Shown here: positions 1 through 8,120 of the stretch, in pieces | Numbering within the stretch: the stretch's first letter is position 1 | How the letters are laid out: every line of letters starts with the position of its first letter | Assembly (NCBI RefSeq): GCF_014268785.2 | Contig: NZ_JABWRD020000004.1 | Span: 87,470-151,469, forward strand | Reading direction: 5' to 3' | DNA length: 64,000 nt | Source: Pseudomonas shirazensis | GTDB taxonomy: Bacteria > Pseudomonadota > Gammaproteobacteria > Pseudomonadales > Pseudomonadaceae | Program-made: the position numbers and the translations under genes | Notes under the pieces: model-generated | What the model saw: the letters and a program-made list of their open reading frames with translations, nothing else | Database searches by the model: none | What the model was told of the DNA's origin: nothing

Positions 1-1132
1 GCCGGTCGTCGAGCAACGCCGCGCCCAATACACTGCGGGCCAGTCGCCAGCGCTCGGCAGTCTCCTGGCGGTTCCAGGCCAGGCGGCGGACGGCAGTACC
101 GTCGGCGATCCACTGGCAGGCGATATGCAGATCCAGCGGCGAGACCGACCAGTGACTCGCCTGGCTGTGCGGCTCGATCTGCGCGAGCAGGGACGGCTGG
201 GCCACGATCCAACCCACGCGCAAGCCGGCGGCAACCGTTTTCGACAGGCTGGTTACCAGAATCCCGCGACCCTCAAGCAGGGGGTACAGCGGCGGCTGCT
301 CGCTCAGTGCGCCGTACACATCATCTTCGATCACCAACAGCTGATGACGTTTGACCACCTCGGCGATGGCCTGGCGGCGCGCCGCGTCCATGCAGGTTGA
401 GGTCGGGTTGTGCAGGGTCGGGGTGATCACTAGCACGCGGGCGCCGCTGGCACGCGTGACGCGGTCCAGCTCATCCGGACGCAGGCCGTGCTCATCCAGC
501 GCCACGCCGTGCACTGGCAAACGCAATTGCCGGCACGCCGCTTTGATCCCAGGCGCCGTCAGCGCCTCGACCATCACCGCTTCACCGTCCTCGCACACTG
601 ACTGCAACACGCAGTTCAGCGCGTATTGCGCGCCGGCACACAGCAGCAGCTCGTCGGTCGCGAGAGTCAAGCCGCGTTCGGCCAGCCAGCGTGCCCCGTG
701 TACGCGCCCCGCCAGCAATTGCTCAGGCCCCAGGTAATGCTCGAGCAAGCCAGACTGCTCGAGTTCGAGCAGCCTGTGCAGGCTGGCCTGCAGATCTCGG
801 TTGTCGGGATCGACCACTGGCACGTTGGTCGACAGGTCGATCACCGCTTGTTCTGCATCGTGGCGCTTGAGGCGGAACAGGGTGGCTTCCTTGCTGCCCG
901 CCAGCACATAGGTACCACGGCCCACCGCGCCAGCGACCAGATGACGGGCAGCGGCTTCGCGGTAGGCTTGCTGGGTGGTGCTTGGGTTGAGCCCGAGCGC
1001 CCACGCCAGGCGCCGCTGCGGCGGCAGGCGCTGGCCAACCTTGAGCTCACCGCGCTCGATGGCGTCGGCGATGGTATCGACCAGCGCCAGATAACGCGGC
1101 TGATCGCTGGCAGTCAGCGTCGGGATCCACAT
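1..1132 (-). CDS. MocR-type GntR/aminotransferase transcriptional regulator (3' end outside window)
   Basis: The minus-strand frame is open from 1132 to the window edge, so the C-terminus is missing. The N-terminal part (MWIPTLTASDQPRY, then a GQRLPPQRRLAWALGL helix-turn-helix) is a GntR winged helix. The rest resembles a fold-type I aminotransferase, including a SLSKTVAAGLRVGW segment around the PLP-lysine position. MocR regulators use PLP as effector sensor. The gene diverges from a PLP-dependent dehydratase and an amino-acid exporter, which it probably controls. In-frame ATG codons at 1147 and 1168 are alternative starts; 1132 was chosen because family members usually begin shortly before the winged helix and a GGGTGG lies just upstream. 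Confidence 0.88.
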   Translation of the reverse strand, partial: MWIPTLTASDQPRYLALVDTIADAIERGELKVGQRLPPQRRLAWALGLNPSTTQQAYREAAARHLVAGAVGRGTYVLAGSKEATLFRLKRHDAEQAVIDLSTNVPVVDPDNRDLQASLHRLLELEQSGLLEHYLGPEQLLAGRVHGARWLAERGLTLATDELLLCAGAQYALNCVLQSVCEDGEAVMVEALTAPGIKAACRQLRLPVHGVALDEHGLRPDELDRVTRASGARVLVITPTLHNPTSTCMDAARRQAIAEVVKRHQLLVIEDDVYGALSEQPPLYPLLEGRGILVTSLSKTVAAGLRVGWIVAQPSLLAQIEPHSQASHWSVSPLDLHIACQWIADGTAVRRLAWNRQETAERWRLARSVLGAALLDDR

Positions 1133-1141
1133 GAAATTGCC

Positions 1142-1173
1142 ACCCATGCAATATATCGATTTACCCATACAAT
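1142..1173. promoter_or_regulatory. Direct-repeat operator candidate for the MocR regulator
   Basis: Two near-identical 11-mers, ACCCATGCAAT at 1142-1152 and ACCCATACAAT at 1163-1173, lie in the same orientation 21 bp apart start to start, which is two helical turns. They overlap the possible starts of the MocR gene and sit upstream of the divergent dehydratase. MocR proteins commonly bind direct repeats, so autoregulation plus control of the neighbour is inferred. Confidence 0.6.
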
Positions 1174-1221
1174 GCCCCGCGCCTAGGATCAAGACAACTC
1201 ACACGATGAAGGAAGATCGTC

Positions 1222-2175
1222 ATGTTCGACCTGGCCGCACTGCGCGAAGCTGCTGATTTCGTCCACCAACACCTGCCCGCAACGCCGCAGCATGTCTGGC
1301 CGCTGCTGGCCGAGCGGGCCGGCTGCGAAGTGTGGGTCAAACACGAAAATCACGCCCCGACCGGCGCGTTCAAGGTGCGCGGTGGCCTGGTCTACGTGCG
1401 TTCGTTACTGGCGCACGGGCAGCCGCCGAAAGGGCTGGTCACGGCCACCCGCGGCAACCACGGCCAGAGCATGGCGTTGGCAGCGCGCCAGGCGGGTATC
1501 CCGCTGGTGATCGTCGTTCCGCAAGGCAACTCGCGGGAGAAAAACGCGGCCATGCGGGCCTTGGGCGCCGAGCTGATCGAGCATGGTGCCGACTTCGATC
1601 TGGCCCGCGAGGAAGCCGCGCGGTTGGCCAACGAGCTGGGCTACCAGATGGTGCCGTCGTTTCACCCGGAGCTGGTGCGCGGCGTGGCGACCTATGCCCT
1701 GGAGCTGTTCGATGCGGTCGCCACGCTGGACTGCGTGTACGTGCCGATCGGCATGGGCTCGGGTATCTGCGGGTTGATTCAGGCGCGCAACCTCCTTGGG
1801 CTCAAGACCGAAATCGTCGGCGTGGTCTCGACTGCCGCCGACGCCTACGCGCAGAGCTTCGAACAGGGCCGCATCGTCACCACCGCCACGGCCAACACCT
1901 TTGCCGATGGCATGGCCTGTCGGATGCCGCACCCGGATGCCTTTGCCCTGATCCATCAGCATGCCGCGCGGATCGTGCGGGTGACCGATGACGAGATCGC
2001 CGAGGCCATGCGCATTTACCACGAAACCACTCACAACACTTCTGAAGGTGCAGGCGCTGCAGGTTTGGCTGCGCTGCTGCAAGAACGTGAGCGCCAGCAG
2101 GGCAAGCGCGTGGCGGTGGTGCTCAGTGGCGCGAATATCGATCGTCAGCGTTATGGGCAGGTCTTGAGCGGCTGA
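1222..2175 (+). CDS. Threonine dehydratase-like PLP-dependent ammonia-lyase
   Basis: A 317-residue fold-type II PLP enzyme. The PLP-binding lysine is expected at K51 in TGAFKVRGG, and the phosphate-binding loop is GMGSGICGL near residue 177. Such enzymes deaminate threonine, serine or 3-hydroxyaspartate to keto acids; the exact substrate cannot be read from the sequence. The length is close to serine/threonine dehydratases lacking the C-terminal ACT regulatory domain, so it is probably catabolic and not feedback-controlled. A GAAGGAAGATCGTC ribosome-binding region precedes the ATG. It diverges from a MocR regulator and is followed by a LysE-type exporter, suggesting a small unit for handling a hydroxy-amino acid. 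Confidence 0.9.
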   Translation: MFDLAALREAADFVHQHLPATPQHVWPLLAERAGCEVWVKHENHAPTGAFKVRGGLVYVRSLLAHGQPPKGLVTATRGNHGQSMALAARQAGIPLVIVVPQGNSREKNAAMRALGAELIEHGADFDLAREEAARLANELGYQMVPSFHPELVRGVATYALELFDAVATLDCVYVPIGMGSGICGLIQARNLLGLKTEIVGVVSTAADAYAQSFEQGRIVTTATANTFADGMACRMPHPDAFALIHQHAARIVRVTDDEIAEAMRIYHETTHNTSEGAGAAGLAALLQERERQQGKRVAVVLSGANIDRQRYGQVLSG

Positions 2176-2315
2176 ATACCCAGACAGCGCTGGCGTACGT
2201 TGAGACGGGTAAGTGAAGATCGGTGCAGCCGGGGAGCAGGCAATTTCTTCCAATACCGGCGCCGTTGGCCTGTGGCTTAATCAGCGCCACCTGATCTGTC
2301 GCGTAGCCATTACCC

Positions 2316-2954
2316 ATGCCTTTTTCCAACGGATTTCTACTGAGCCTGTCGCTGTGTCTGGACATCGGCATCGCCAATATCGCCATGATCACCCTGGCCA
2401 TGCAGCGTGGTTTTCTTCAGGGATTCTGGTTAGGCCTGGGCACCTGCGTAGGTGACCTGATCTACGCCATCGCTGCGTTGGCGGGGATGACCGTGCTGCT
2501 GCAGTTCGAGAGTGTGCGCTGGGTGCTGTGGCTTGGTGGTTCGGCGTTGTTGATCTGGTTTGCGCTGAAGATGCTGCTGGCCGCCTGGCGCGGTGGGCAT
2601 CTCGATGAGCGCGCCGAGGTGGTGGTCGAGTCGGGCTGGCGCGAGTTTGCGCGAGGCGTGTTTCTGGCGATGTCATCGCCAAGCGCGATTCTCTGGTTCG
2701 CTGCGGTCGGCGGTGTGCTGATCTCCCGCTCGGGCGCTGGCAGCTTGCTCGACGCGGTTGTGTTTCTCGGCGGTTTCTTCGCGGCCGGCCTGCTCTGGTG
2801 CGTGAGCTTGTGCGGTATTGCCAGCCACGGCGGGCGCTTGCTCGGTGACCGCTTGCTGACCTGGTCTTACCTGCTGTCGGCAGCGATTTTCTGCTACTTC
2901 GCGGTGTACGTGATCGTTTCGGGCTACCGCGAATTCATTCTTGCCGCCGCGTAA
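2316..2954 (+). CDS. LysE/RhtB family amino-acid exporter
   Basis: A 212-residue inner-membrane protein with about six hydrophobic segments. The N-terminus (LSLCLDIGIANIAMITLAM) and the FWLGLGTCVGDLIYA segment match the LysE/RhtB superfamily, which exports amino acids by proton exchange. It lies 140 bp after the dehydratase and may share its transcript. No convincing Shine-Dalgarno sequence was seen upstream. The last 31 bp overlap the 3' end of the convergent AraC gene. Confidence 0.85.
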   Translation: MPFSNGFLLSLSLCLDIGIANIAMITLAMQRGFLQGFWLGLGTCVGDLIYAIAALAGMTVLLQFESVRWVLWLGGSALLIWFALKMLLAAWRGGHLDERAEVVVESGWREFARGVFLAMSSPSAILWFAAVGGVLISRSGAGSLLDAVVFLGGFFAAGLLWCVSLCGIASHGGRLLGDRLLTWSYLLSAAIFCYFAVYVIVSGYREFILAAA

Positions 2955-3715
2955 TGTTGCGGCGTCACGCCATGTACCCGGCGAAACGCTGTGATGAAGT
3001 GGCTCTGGTCATAGAAACCCAGGTCCAGCGCCACGTCCTGTGCGTGTTGGCCAAGACGTAACCGGCGCCGCGCTTCGATCAGGCGCAGTTGCATGTGGTA
3101 CTGCAACGGGCCCAGGCCGGTGGCCTTTTTGAAGCAGCGTACGAAGTGATATTTGCTCAAGCCGGCGACCTGCGCCAGCTGCTCGAGAGGCAGCCGTTGC
3201 TGCAGATGCTCACGCATGAATGCCTGGCTGGTAGCGACGGCCGCTGACTGCTCATGGGCGGCGCTGGCGGGTTGCTCCAGCAATTGCACGAGCAACAACA
3301 GCTCGGCCTGTTCGCGTTGCTCGTCACTGGCCCGGGCCAGCTCCAGCAACGCAGCAAACAGCTGCGGCCGCTGCAGCACGCCTTGCTGCAAACTCGGGGC
3401 AGTAGCGGTCGAGCGCAGATTGTCGGCGCTGATCAGTTGCGTGATCGCCGCTGGCGCCAGGTGCAGGCTGATGTATTCCACACCTGTCGCGGCAAATTCC
3501 GAACCCTGCACGGCCAGCGGGTTGTACAAGGTGATTTGGCCTGGCGCCACCTCCAGCTCGCGGCCATCGAGCCAAATCCGCTCCTGGCCACTGAGATTGG
3601 CGCCGATCACGTACTCGTCATGGGTATGCCGCGGGAAGCTGGCACCGCCTTGCGCGCGCACCCAGCTCAGCTCGAAATGCGGGCTGGCAGGCAGGGTTTC
3701 GCTGGTCAAAGGCAT
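2924..3715 (-). CDS. AraC family transcriptional regulator
   Basis: About 263 residues from the ATG at 3715. An N-terminal cupin-type sensor domain (FPRHTHDEYVIGANLSG) is followed by an AraC/XylS double helix-turn-helix at the C-terminus (LAQVAGLSKYHFVRCFKKAT, then DVALDLGFYDQSHFITAFRR). Upstream ATG at 3727 and TTG at 3754 are alternative starts; 3715 gives the usual short leader before the cupin. The ligand is unknown. It may regulate the convergent LysE-type exporter whose 3' end it overlaps, a pairing common for AraC regulators of this subtype. Confidence 0.88.
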   Translation of the reverse strand: MPLTSETLPASPHFELSWVRAQGGASFPRHTHDEYVIGANLSGQERIWLDGRELEVAPGQITLYNPLAVQGSEFAATGVEYISLHLAPAAITQLISADNLRSTATAPSLQQGVLQRPQLFAALLELARASDEQREQAELLLLVQLLEQPASAAHEQSAAVATSQAFMREHLQQRLPLEQLAQVAGLSKYHFVRCFKKATGLGPLQYHMQLRLIEARRRLRLGQHAQDVALDLGFYDQSHFITAFRRVHGVTPQHYAAARMNSR

Positions 3716-3796
3716 GGCAATACCCATAGGCGGCAGCAGGAGTGCAGTGGCCAATGGTACCCGTCGATCAGGCTCAAAAAAATATTTTTCAGTGCC

Positions 3797-3823
3797 TGTC
3801 GATTTCGCCTCTCGCCATTCGAC
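3797..3823 (+). promoter_or_regulatory. Candidate ECF42-type promoter
   Basis: TGTCGA at 3797-3802 and CGAC at 3820-3823 are separated by 17 bp and lie about 50 bp upstream of the first gene of the sigma-factor operon. ECF42 sigma factors are reported to recognise a TGTCGA-like -35 and a CGA/TC-like -10 and to drive their own operon. The match is by eye. Confidence 0.5.
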
Positions 3824-3874
3824 TAGTCATGAAGGCGCTGGATGATCCTGCGCTGCCCTGGCCGAGAGCCCAAT

Positions 3875-4300
3875 ATGACTACCTCAACCGAATCGCAACT
3901 GCGTCAACAGATCGACAGCTGGATGCAGGCCGTGCGCGAGCGTGACATCGATGCAATCGTTGCTCCCTACGCCGAAGACGTCGTCGCCTTTGACGCCATT
4001 CAGGCCCTGCACTTCAAGGGCAAGGCCGCCTACCGTGCGCACTGGGAAATGTGCATGGGCATGTGCTCGGGCGAGATGGTGTTCGAGATCCATCAACTGA
4101 CCCTGCATGTCGATGACAACCTCGCCCTGGCCCACTGGCTCAATCGCTGCGGGCCGGCAGATGACGACAGCCAATGCGGCTTCATGCGCGTTACGGTCGG
4201 CTATCGTCGCAGTGGCGCGCAGTGGCAGGTCATCCACGAGCACTGGTCGGCGCCGTTCGACATGCAAACCCAGAAGGCGCTGTTCAACCTGCAACCTTGA
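3875..4300 (+). CDS. SnoaL-like / NTF2-fold protein
   Basis: About 141 residues starting at MTTSTESQ. The pattern (RQQIDSWMQAVRERDIDAIV near the start, YAEDVVAFD, a C-terminal WQVIHEHWS) fits the NTF2-like SnoaL/YybH family of small cone-shaped barrels, which includes many stress-associated proteins of unknown chemistry. An in-frame upstream start at 3842 would add 11 residues that do not resemble the family. It is the first gene of a unit with a DGPF protein, an AHSA1 protein and an ECF42-type sigma factor, a typical set for that sigma group. Confidence 0.8.
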   Translation: MTTSTESQLRQQIDSWMQAVRERDIDAIVAPYAEDVVAFDAIQALHFKGKAAYRAHWEMCMGMCSGEMVFEIHQLTLHVDDNLALAHWLNRCGPADDDSQCGFMRVTVGYRRSGAQWQVIHEHWSAPFDMQTQKALFNLQP

Positions 4301-4357
4301 GCTGAGCACGCCTGCTGTTATCGCCAAATGCATTGTCCACTGACGTTGGAGGCAATC

Positions 4358-4702
4358 ATGAAATACCTGTGCCTGGTCTATTGTGACGAGGGGCTGCTGC
4401 ACAGCTTGCCCGACAGCCCCGCCGATGCCGAATGCCAGGCTTATGCGCAGGTACTGGAGGGCAGCGGCCGCGTGCTCGCCGCGCAGGCGCTGCAGTCTGT
4501 CCAGGCCGCGACCACGGTGCGCGTACGCAATGGCCAGATGAGCCTGACCGACGGGCCATTCGCCGAAACCAAGGAACAGCTCGCCGGTTTCTATCTGATC
4601 GAAGCGCGCGACCTCAATGAAGCGTTGAACATCGCCAAAGGCATCCCCGCCGCCCGAGTCGGCAGCGTCGAGGTCCGCCCGGTGCGCGAACTACAACCTT
4701 GA
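4358..4702 (+). CDS. DGPF-domain (YCII-related) protein
   Basis: A 114-residue alpha-beta protein with the diagnostic DGPFAETKEQLAGFY motif near residues 67-81 and a MKYLCLVY start. GGAGG lies 6 bp before the ATG, deciding this start over an in-frame ATG at 4328. DGPF proteins are the hallmark partners of ECF42 sigma factors and are encoded beside them across bacteria. Their biochemical role is not settled. It lies 18 bp upstream of the AHSA1 gene in the same operon. Confidence 0.9.
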   Translation: MKYLCLVYCDEGLLHSLPDSPADAECQAYAQVLEGSGRVLAAQALQSVQAATTVRVRNGQMSLTDGPFAETKEQLAGFYLIEARDLNEALNIAKGIPAARVGSVEVRPVRELQP

Positions 4703-4720
4703 ACGTGGAGCACAACAACA

Positions 4721-5212
4721 ATGACGCACGCACACGCAGGCTCTGCAGTGGCCGAACATGAACTGTCCATCACTCGCCTGATCGACGCCCCACCGGCGAA
4801 GGTATTCCGCACCTGGAGCGAACCGCAATGGCTGATGAAATGGTGGGGGCCGCACGGCATGACCACCCCGGAATGCGAAATGCAGCTGTGGGTTGGCGGC
4901 CTGTTCCGGACCTTGATGCGCACTGCGGACGGCACCGAATACAATAACCAGGGTGTCTTCCTGGAAATCGTGGCGCCACGTCGGCTGGTCTTCACCGATG
5001 CGTTTCGGCCGGGCTGGGTCCCCGCCGCCAAGGCCTTCATGACCGCAGTGGTGACCTTCGATGATGAACACGGCAAGACCCGCTATACCGCCCGCGCGCT
5101 GCACTGGAATGCCGAGGATTGCCGCGCCCATGAAGAAATGGGCTTTCACCAGGGTTGGGGACAAAGCCTGGACCGCCTGGTGGAGGTAGTCACTCAGCAG
5201 ATGCCTGACTGA
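4721..5212 (+). CDS. AHSA1/SRPBCC domain protein
   Basis: A 163-residue START-like (SRPBCC) protein: ITRLIDAPPAKVFRTWSEP, then MKWWGPHGMT and a C-terminal GWGQSLDRLVEVV helix, all typical of the AHSA1 family. Members bind hydrophobic ligands or act as stress proteins; the ligand here is unknown. A GGAG precedes the ATG. The TGA stop overlaps the ATG of the sigma-factor gene by one base, implying translational coupling. Confidence 0.88.
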   Translation: MTHAHAGSAVAEHELSITRLIDAPPAKVFRTWSEPQWLMKWWGPHGMTTPECEMQLWVGGLFRTLMRTADGTEYNNQGVFLEIVAPRRLVFTDAFRPGWVPAAKAFMTAVVTFDDEHGKTRYTARALHWNAEDCRAHEEMGFHQGWGQSLDRLVEVVTQQMPD

Positions 5213-6450
5213 TGCTCGGCGAGCAGCTGCGTGAGGTGGTAGATGAGCTCTACCGACGAGACTCGCGGCGCATTCTGGCCACGTTGATTCGCTTGCTGGG
5301 GGATTTCGACCTGGCCGAGGAGGCCATGCACGAGGCGTTTTTCATCGCGGTCGAGCGCTGGCAGCGTGATGGCATCCCCAGCAATCCACGGGCCTGGCTG
5401 GTGTCGACCGGGCGCTTCAAGGCCATCGATCTGTTGCGCAGACATGCCCGTTTCGATCATGCCCAGGCGGATCTGATCATGCTTGTGCCCAGCGATGACG
5501 ACCCCGGTGATGAAGCGCTACTCGGCGATGACCGCTTGCGCCTGATCTTCACCTGCTGCCACCCCGCGCTAGCTGCGGATGTCCAGGTGCCGCTGACCCT
5601 GCGTGAAGTCTGTGGCCTCAGCACCGAGCAGATTGCCAATGCCTTTGTCCAGCGTCCAGCAACCATTGCCCAGCGCATCGTCCGCGCCAAGGCGAAGATC
5701 CGCGATGCCGGTATCGCCTATCAGGTCCCCGAGCAGGCCGAGCTGGCAGAGCGTCTGGATAGTGTCCTGCGGGTGATTTACCTGGTCTTCAACGAAGGCT
5801 ATTCAGCAAGCTCGGGTGAAGCGGTGGTGCGCCGTGAGCTGTGTGATGAGGCGATTCGGCTTGGTCGACTGCTGCTGCAACTGCTGCCGGCCCCGCAGGT
5901 AACAGGCCTGTTGGCACTGATGCTGCTGCAAGCTTCCCGGCAAGCAGCGCGCAGTGACCTTGACGGTAACCTGGTACTGCTCGATCAACAGGATCGCCGC
6001 CTGTGGAATCACCAGCAGATCGCCGAAGGCTGCCAGTTGGCCGAACAGGCGCTGCGCGCTGGCCCGGCCGGTATCTACAGCCTGCAAGCGGCGATCGCGG
6101 CGCTGCATGCAGAAGCGCTACGCCCGGAGGATACCGACTGGGCGCAGATCATTGGTTTGTACGATGTATTGCAGCGCCACTGGCCATCACCGGTGATCGA
6201 ACTCAATCGCGCCGCAGCCCTTGCCAGACGCGATGGCCCGCAGGCGGGCTTGGTGCTGATCGAAGCGCTGTTGCAGCGCGGCGAACTGCTCGACTATCAC
6301 CTGGCGCACGCCGCCTGCGCAGAACTGCACGGCCAACTGGGCCAGACCGAGCAGGCTCGCGCAGCGTGGCAGCGAGCCCTGATACTGACTCAACAAGGGC
6401 CGGAGCGGCGCTACATCGAGCAGCGCCTGGGCGACTTGCAGGGCCGCTAG
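5212..6450 (+). CDS. ECF42-type RNA polymerase sigma factor with C-terminal extension
   Basis: A 412-residue protein with a sigma-70 region 2 (GDFDLAEEAMHEAFFIAVER, near residues 24-43), region 4 (LREVCGLSTEQIANAF, near residue 127) and a long helical C-terminal extension from about residue 180. It is much longer than ordinary ECF factors, which have about 190 residues. This architecture together with a DGPF neighbour defines the ECF42 group, in which the extension replaces a classical anti-sigma factor. No anti-sigma gene is present. The start overlaps the AHSA1 stop. A candidate autoregulated promoter lies at 3797-3823. Confidence 0.92.
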   Translation: MLGEQLREVVDELYRRDSRRILATLIRLLGDFDLAEEAMHEAFFIAVERWQRDGIPSNPRAWLVSTGRFKAIDLLRRHARFDHAQADLIMLVPSDDDPGDEALLGDDRLRLIFTCCHPALAADVQVPLTLREVCGLSTEQIANAFVQRPATIAQRIVRAKAKIRDAGIAYQVPEQAELAERLDSVLRVIYLVFNEGYSASSGEAVVRRELCDEAIRLGRLLLQLLPAPQVTGLLALMLLQASRQAARSDLDGNLVLLDQQDRRLWNHQQIAEGCQLAEQALRAGPAGIYSLQAAIAALHAEALRPEDTDWAQIIGLYDVLQRHWPSPVIELNRAAALARRDGPQAGLVLIEALLQRGELLDYHLAHAACAELHGQLGQTEQARAAWQRALILTQQGPERRYIEQRLGDLQGR

Positions 6451-6453
6451 AAG

Positions 6454-6939
6454 TCAGGCTTCGGCAACGCTCGGCTCGAAGGTCGGCGGCGTCACCAGCT
6501 GCACGGTCTGCTGCTTGCGCGGCGCGAGAATCTCGGCTTCGCCGGCAATCACCAGCTCATTGTTCTGGTTGTAGACATTTGTGGCGATACGCACCTTGAA
6601 CTTGGGCAGCTTTTCGAGGATTTCCAGGCGCACGGTCAGTGTGTCGCCGATTTTTACCGGCTTCTGGAAACTCATCTGCTGGCCCAGATACACCGTGCCT
6701 GGGCCGGGCAGGTTGCAGGCCACTGCCGCGCTGATCAAGGCGCCGGTGAACATGCCGTGGGCAATCCGCTCGCGGAAGATGGTCTTGGCAGCGTACTCGG
6801 CATCGAGGTGGACGGGGTTGTGGTCACCGGACATGGCGGCGAAGAGCTGGATGTCGCGCTCTTCAACGCGCTTTACGAACTCTTCATTTTTCTGACCCAC
6901 TTCGAGGGCTTCGTAGGGGGTGTTGGTGACCTGGGTCAT
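6454..6939 (-). CDS. phaJ1: MaoC-type (R)-specific enoyl-CoA hydratase
   Basis: About 161 residues starting at MTQVTNTPYEALEVGQ, with AAGGAAG just upstream. The hot-dog fold hydratase motif is clear: SGDHNPVHLDAEYA carries the catalytic Asp and His, followed by RIAHGMFTGALIS. PhaJ-type enzymes turn trans-2-enoyl-CoA from beta-oxidation into (R)-3-hydroxyacyl-CoA, for example for polyhydroxyalkanoate synthesis. The gene order fadD1-fadD2-hydrolase-MaoC is that of PA3299-PA3302, where this gene is phaJ1; the symbol rests on that synteny. The C-terminus is a little longer than the minimal PhaJ. Confidence 0.85.
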   Translation of the reverse strand: MTQVTNTPYEALEVGQKNEEFVKRVEERDIQLFAAMSGDHNPVHLDAEYAAKTIFRERIAHGMFTGALISAAVACNLPGPGTVYLGQQMSFQKPVKIGDTLTVRLEILEKLPKFKVRIATNVYNQNNELVIAGEAEILAPRKQQTVQLVTPPTFEPSVAEA

Positions 6940-6973
6940 CAGGGCTTCCTTATTGGCGGACGGGGCCTGGCTA

Positions 6974-7918
6974 TCATTCACTGCGAGCGGGGCGGCCAAG
7001 GGCCAGCGCCTGCTCGAGCCAGCCGAGAATGTCGGCGGTAACCTCGTCGCGATTGGTTTCATTGAGCAGTTCGTGGCGCGCCTGCGGGTACAGGCGCAAC
7101 TGCACATGCCGGTTGCCGGTCGCGCTCAAAGCGACGGCCAGATCACTGAGACGCTTGCCGGCACTCACCGGATCACATTCACCGCCAATTATCAGTATCG
7201 GCAGGTTCGGATCGACCTGGGCAAGGTTGCTCGGCCGGCTGATTTGCGCCAGGCCCCGGAGCAGATCGAGCCACAACTGATTGCTGCAGCGAAACCCGCA
7301 CAGCGGGTCGGCGATGTACTTGTCTACTTCGGCTGCGTCGCGGCTTAGCCAGTCGAATGGCGTCCGGGTGGGCTTGAAGGCATTGTTGAAGCTGCCGAAC
7401 GAAAGCTTGTCGATCAGCGCACTGCTGGCGCCGGCGCCCTGGCGCCAGGCTTCGGCGCGGACGATCAGGGCCGCGGCGCGATACAGCCTGGGCGGCTGCA
7501 GGTTGGAGCCGCTGAGAATAGCTCCGTGCACGCTGGCGCTGTGGTGCAGCAGGTAAGCCTGGACGATGTAACTGCCCATGCTGTGGCCGAACAAGAACAG
7601 TGGCGTGCCAGGAAAGCGCTGGCCGATGTGCTGGCTGAGTAGGCCGAGATCGTTGACCACGGCATTCCAGCCATCCTTGCGGGCAAACAGGCCCAGACGA
7701 CCGTTCTCGGCGGTCCGGCCATGGCCACGCTGATCAGGCGCGAGCAGGGCAAAGCCGGCGGCGCTCAGCGCCTGGCCCAAGCGCTGATAGCGCCCGCCAT
7801 GCTCGGCCATGCCATGCGCCAGCAGCACCACGGCCTTGACCGGTGTGGCCGGCAGCCATTGGTGCAGGTACAGGTTGCTGTGCTCACTGGCGGCAACCCA
7901 GAGCGCATCGTAAGCCAT
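6974..7918 (-). CDS. Alpha/beta hydrolase (monoglyceride lipase/lysophospholipase-like)
   Basis: A 314-residue serine hydrolase: VVLLAHGMAEHGGRYQ (oxyanion loop), the nucleophile elbow GHSMGSYI with its serine, a late Asp in GGECDPVS and a His in PQARHELLNE. This matches the Hydrolase_4 (lysophospholipase/monoglyceride lipase) family. It diverges from fadD2 and lies 34 bp upstream of the phaJ1-like gene, so it may supply fatty acids to the acyl-CoA ligases next door. The substrate is not proven. Confidence 0.88.
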   Translation of the reverse strand: MAYDALWVAASEHSNLYLHQWLPATPVKAVVLLAHGMAEHGGRYQRLGQALSAAGFALLAPDQRGHGRTAENGRLGLFARKDGWNAVVNDLGLLSQHIGQRFPGTPLFLFGHSMGSYIVQAYLLHHSASVHGAILSGSNLQPPRLYRAAALIVRAEAWRQGAGASSALIDKLSFGSFNNAFKPTRTPFDWLSRDAAEVDKYIADPLCGFRCSNQLWLDLLRGLAQISRPSNLAQVDPNLPILIIGGECDPVSAGKRLSDLAVALSATGNRHVQLRLYPQARHELLNETNRDEVTADILGWLEQALALGRPARSE

Positions 7919-8120
7919 GACCGCGTCCTTTTCTGTGCATGTTCCCCGACAGTGTACGCACTACCACTGAAATTGCAGGGCGGGCACAAATAAGATTCAC
8001 AATGTTAATGGCGGCCCTTGGCGTGTTTGCCACCTTCCACTTACCTGCTAACGTCGGCTCAACGCCTGTCGCCCCGTGCAGCAGGTCAAGGACGCTCCAG
8101 GCCAAGAGGAACAATAATAA

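Noticed and set aside
1405..2253. Long minus-strand reading frame opposite the dehydratase
   Set aside because: It is a shadow frame of a GC-rich gene; the plus-strand protein is clearly a PLP dehydratase.
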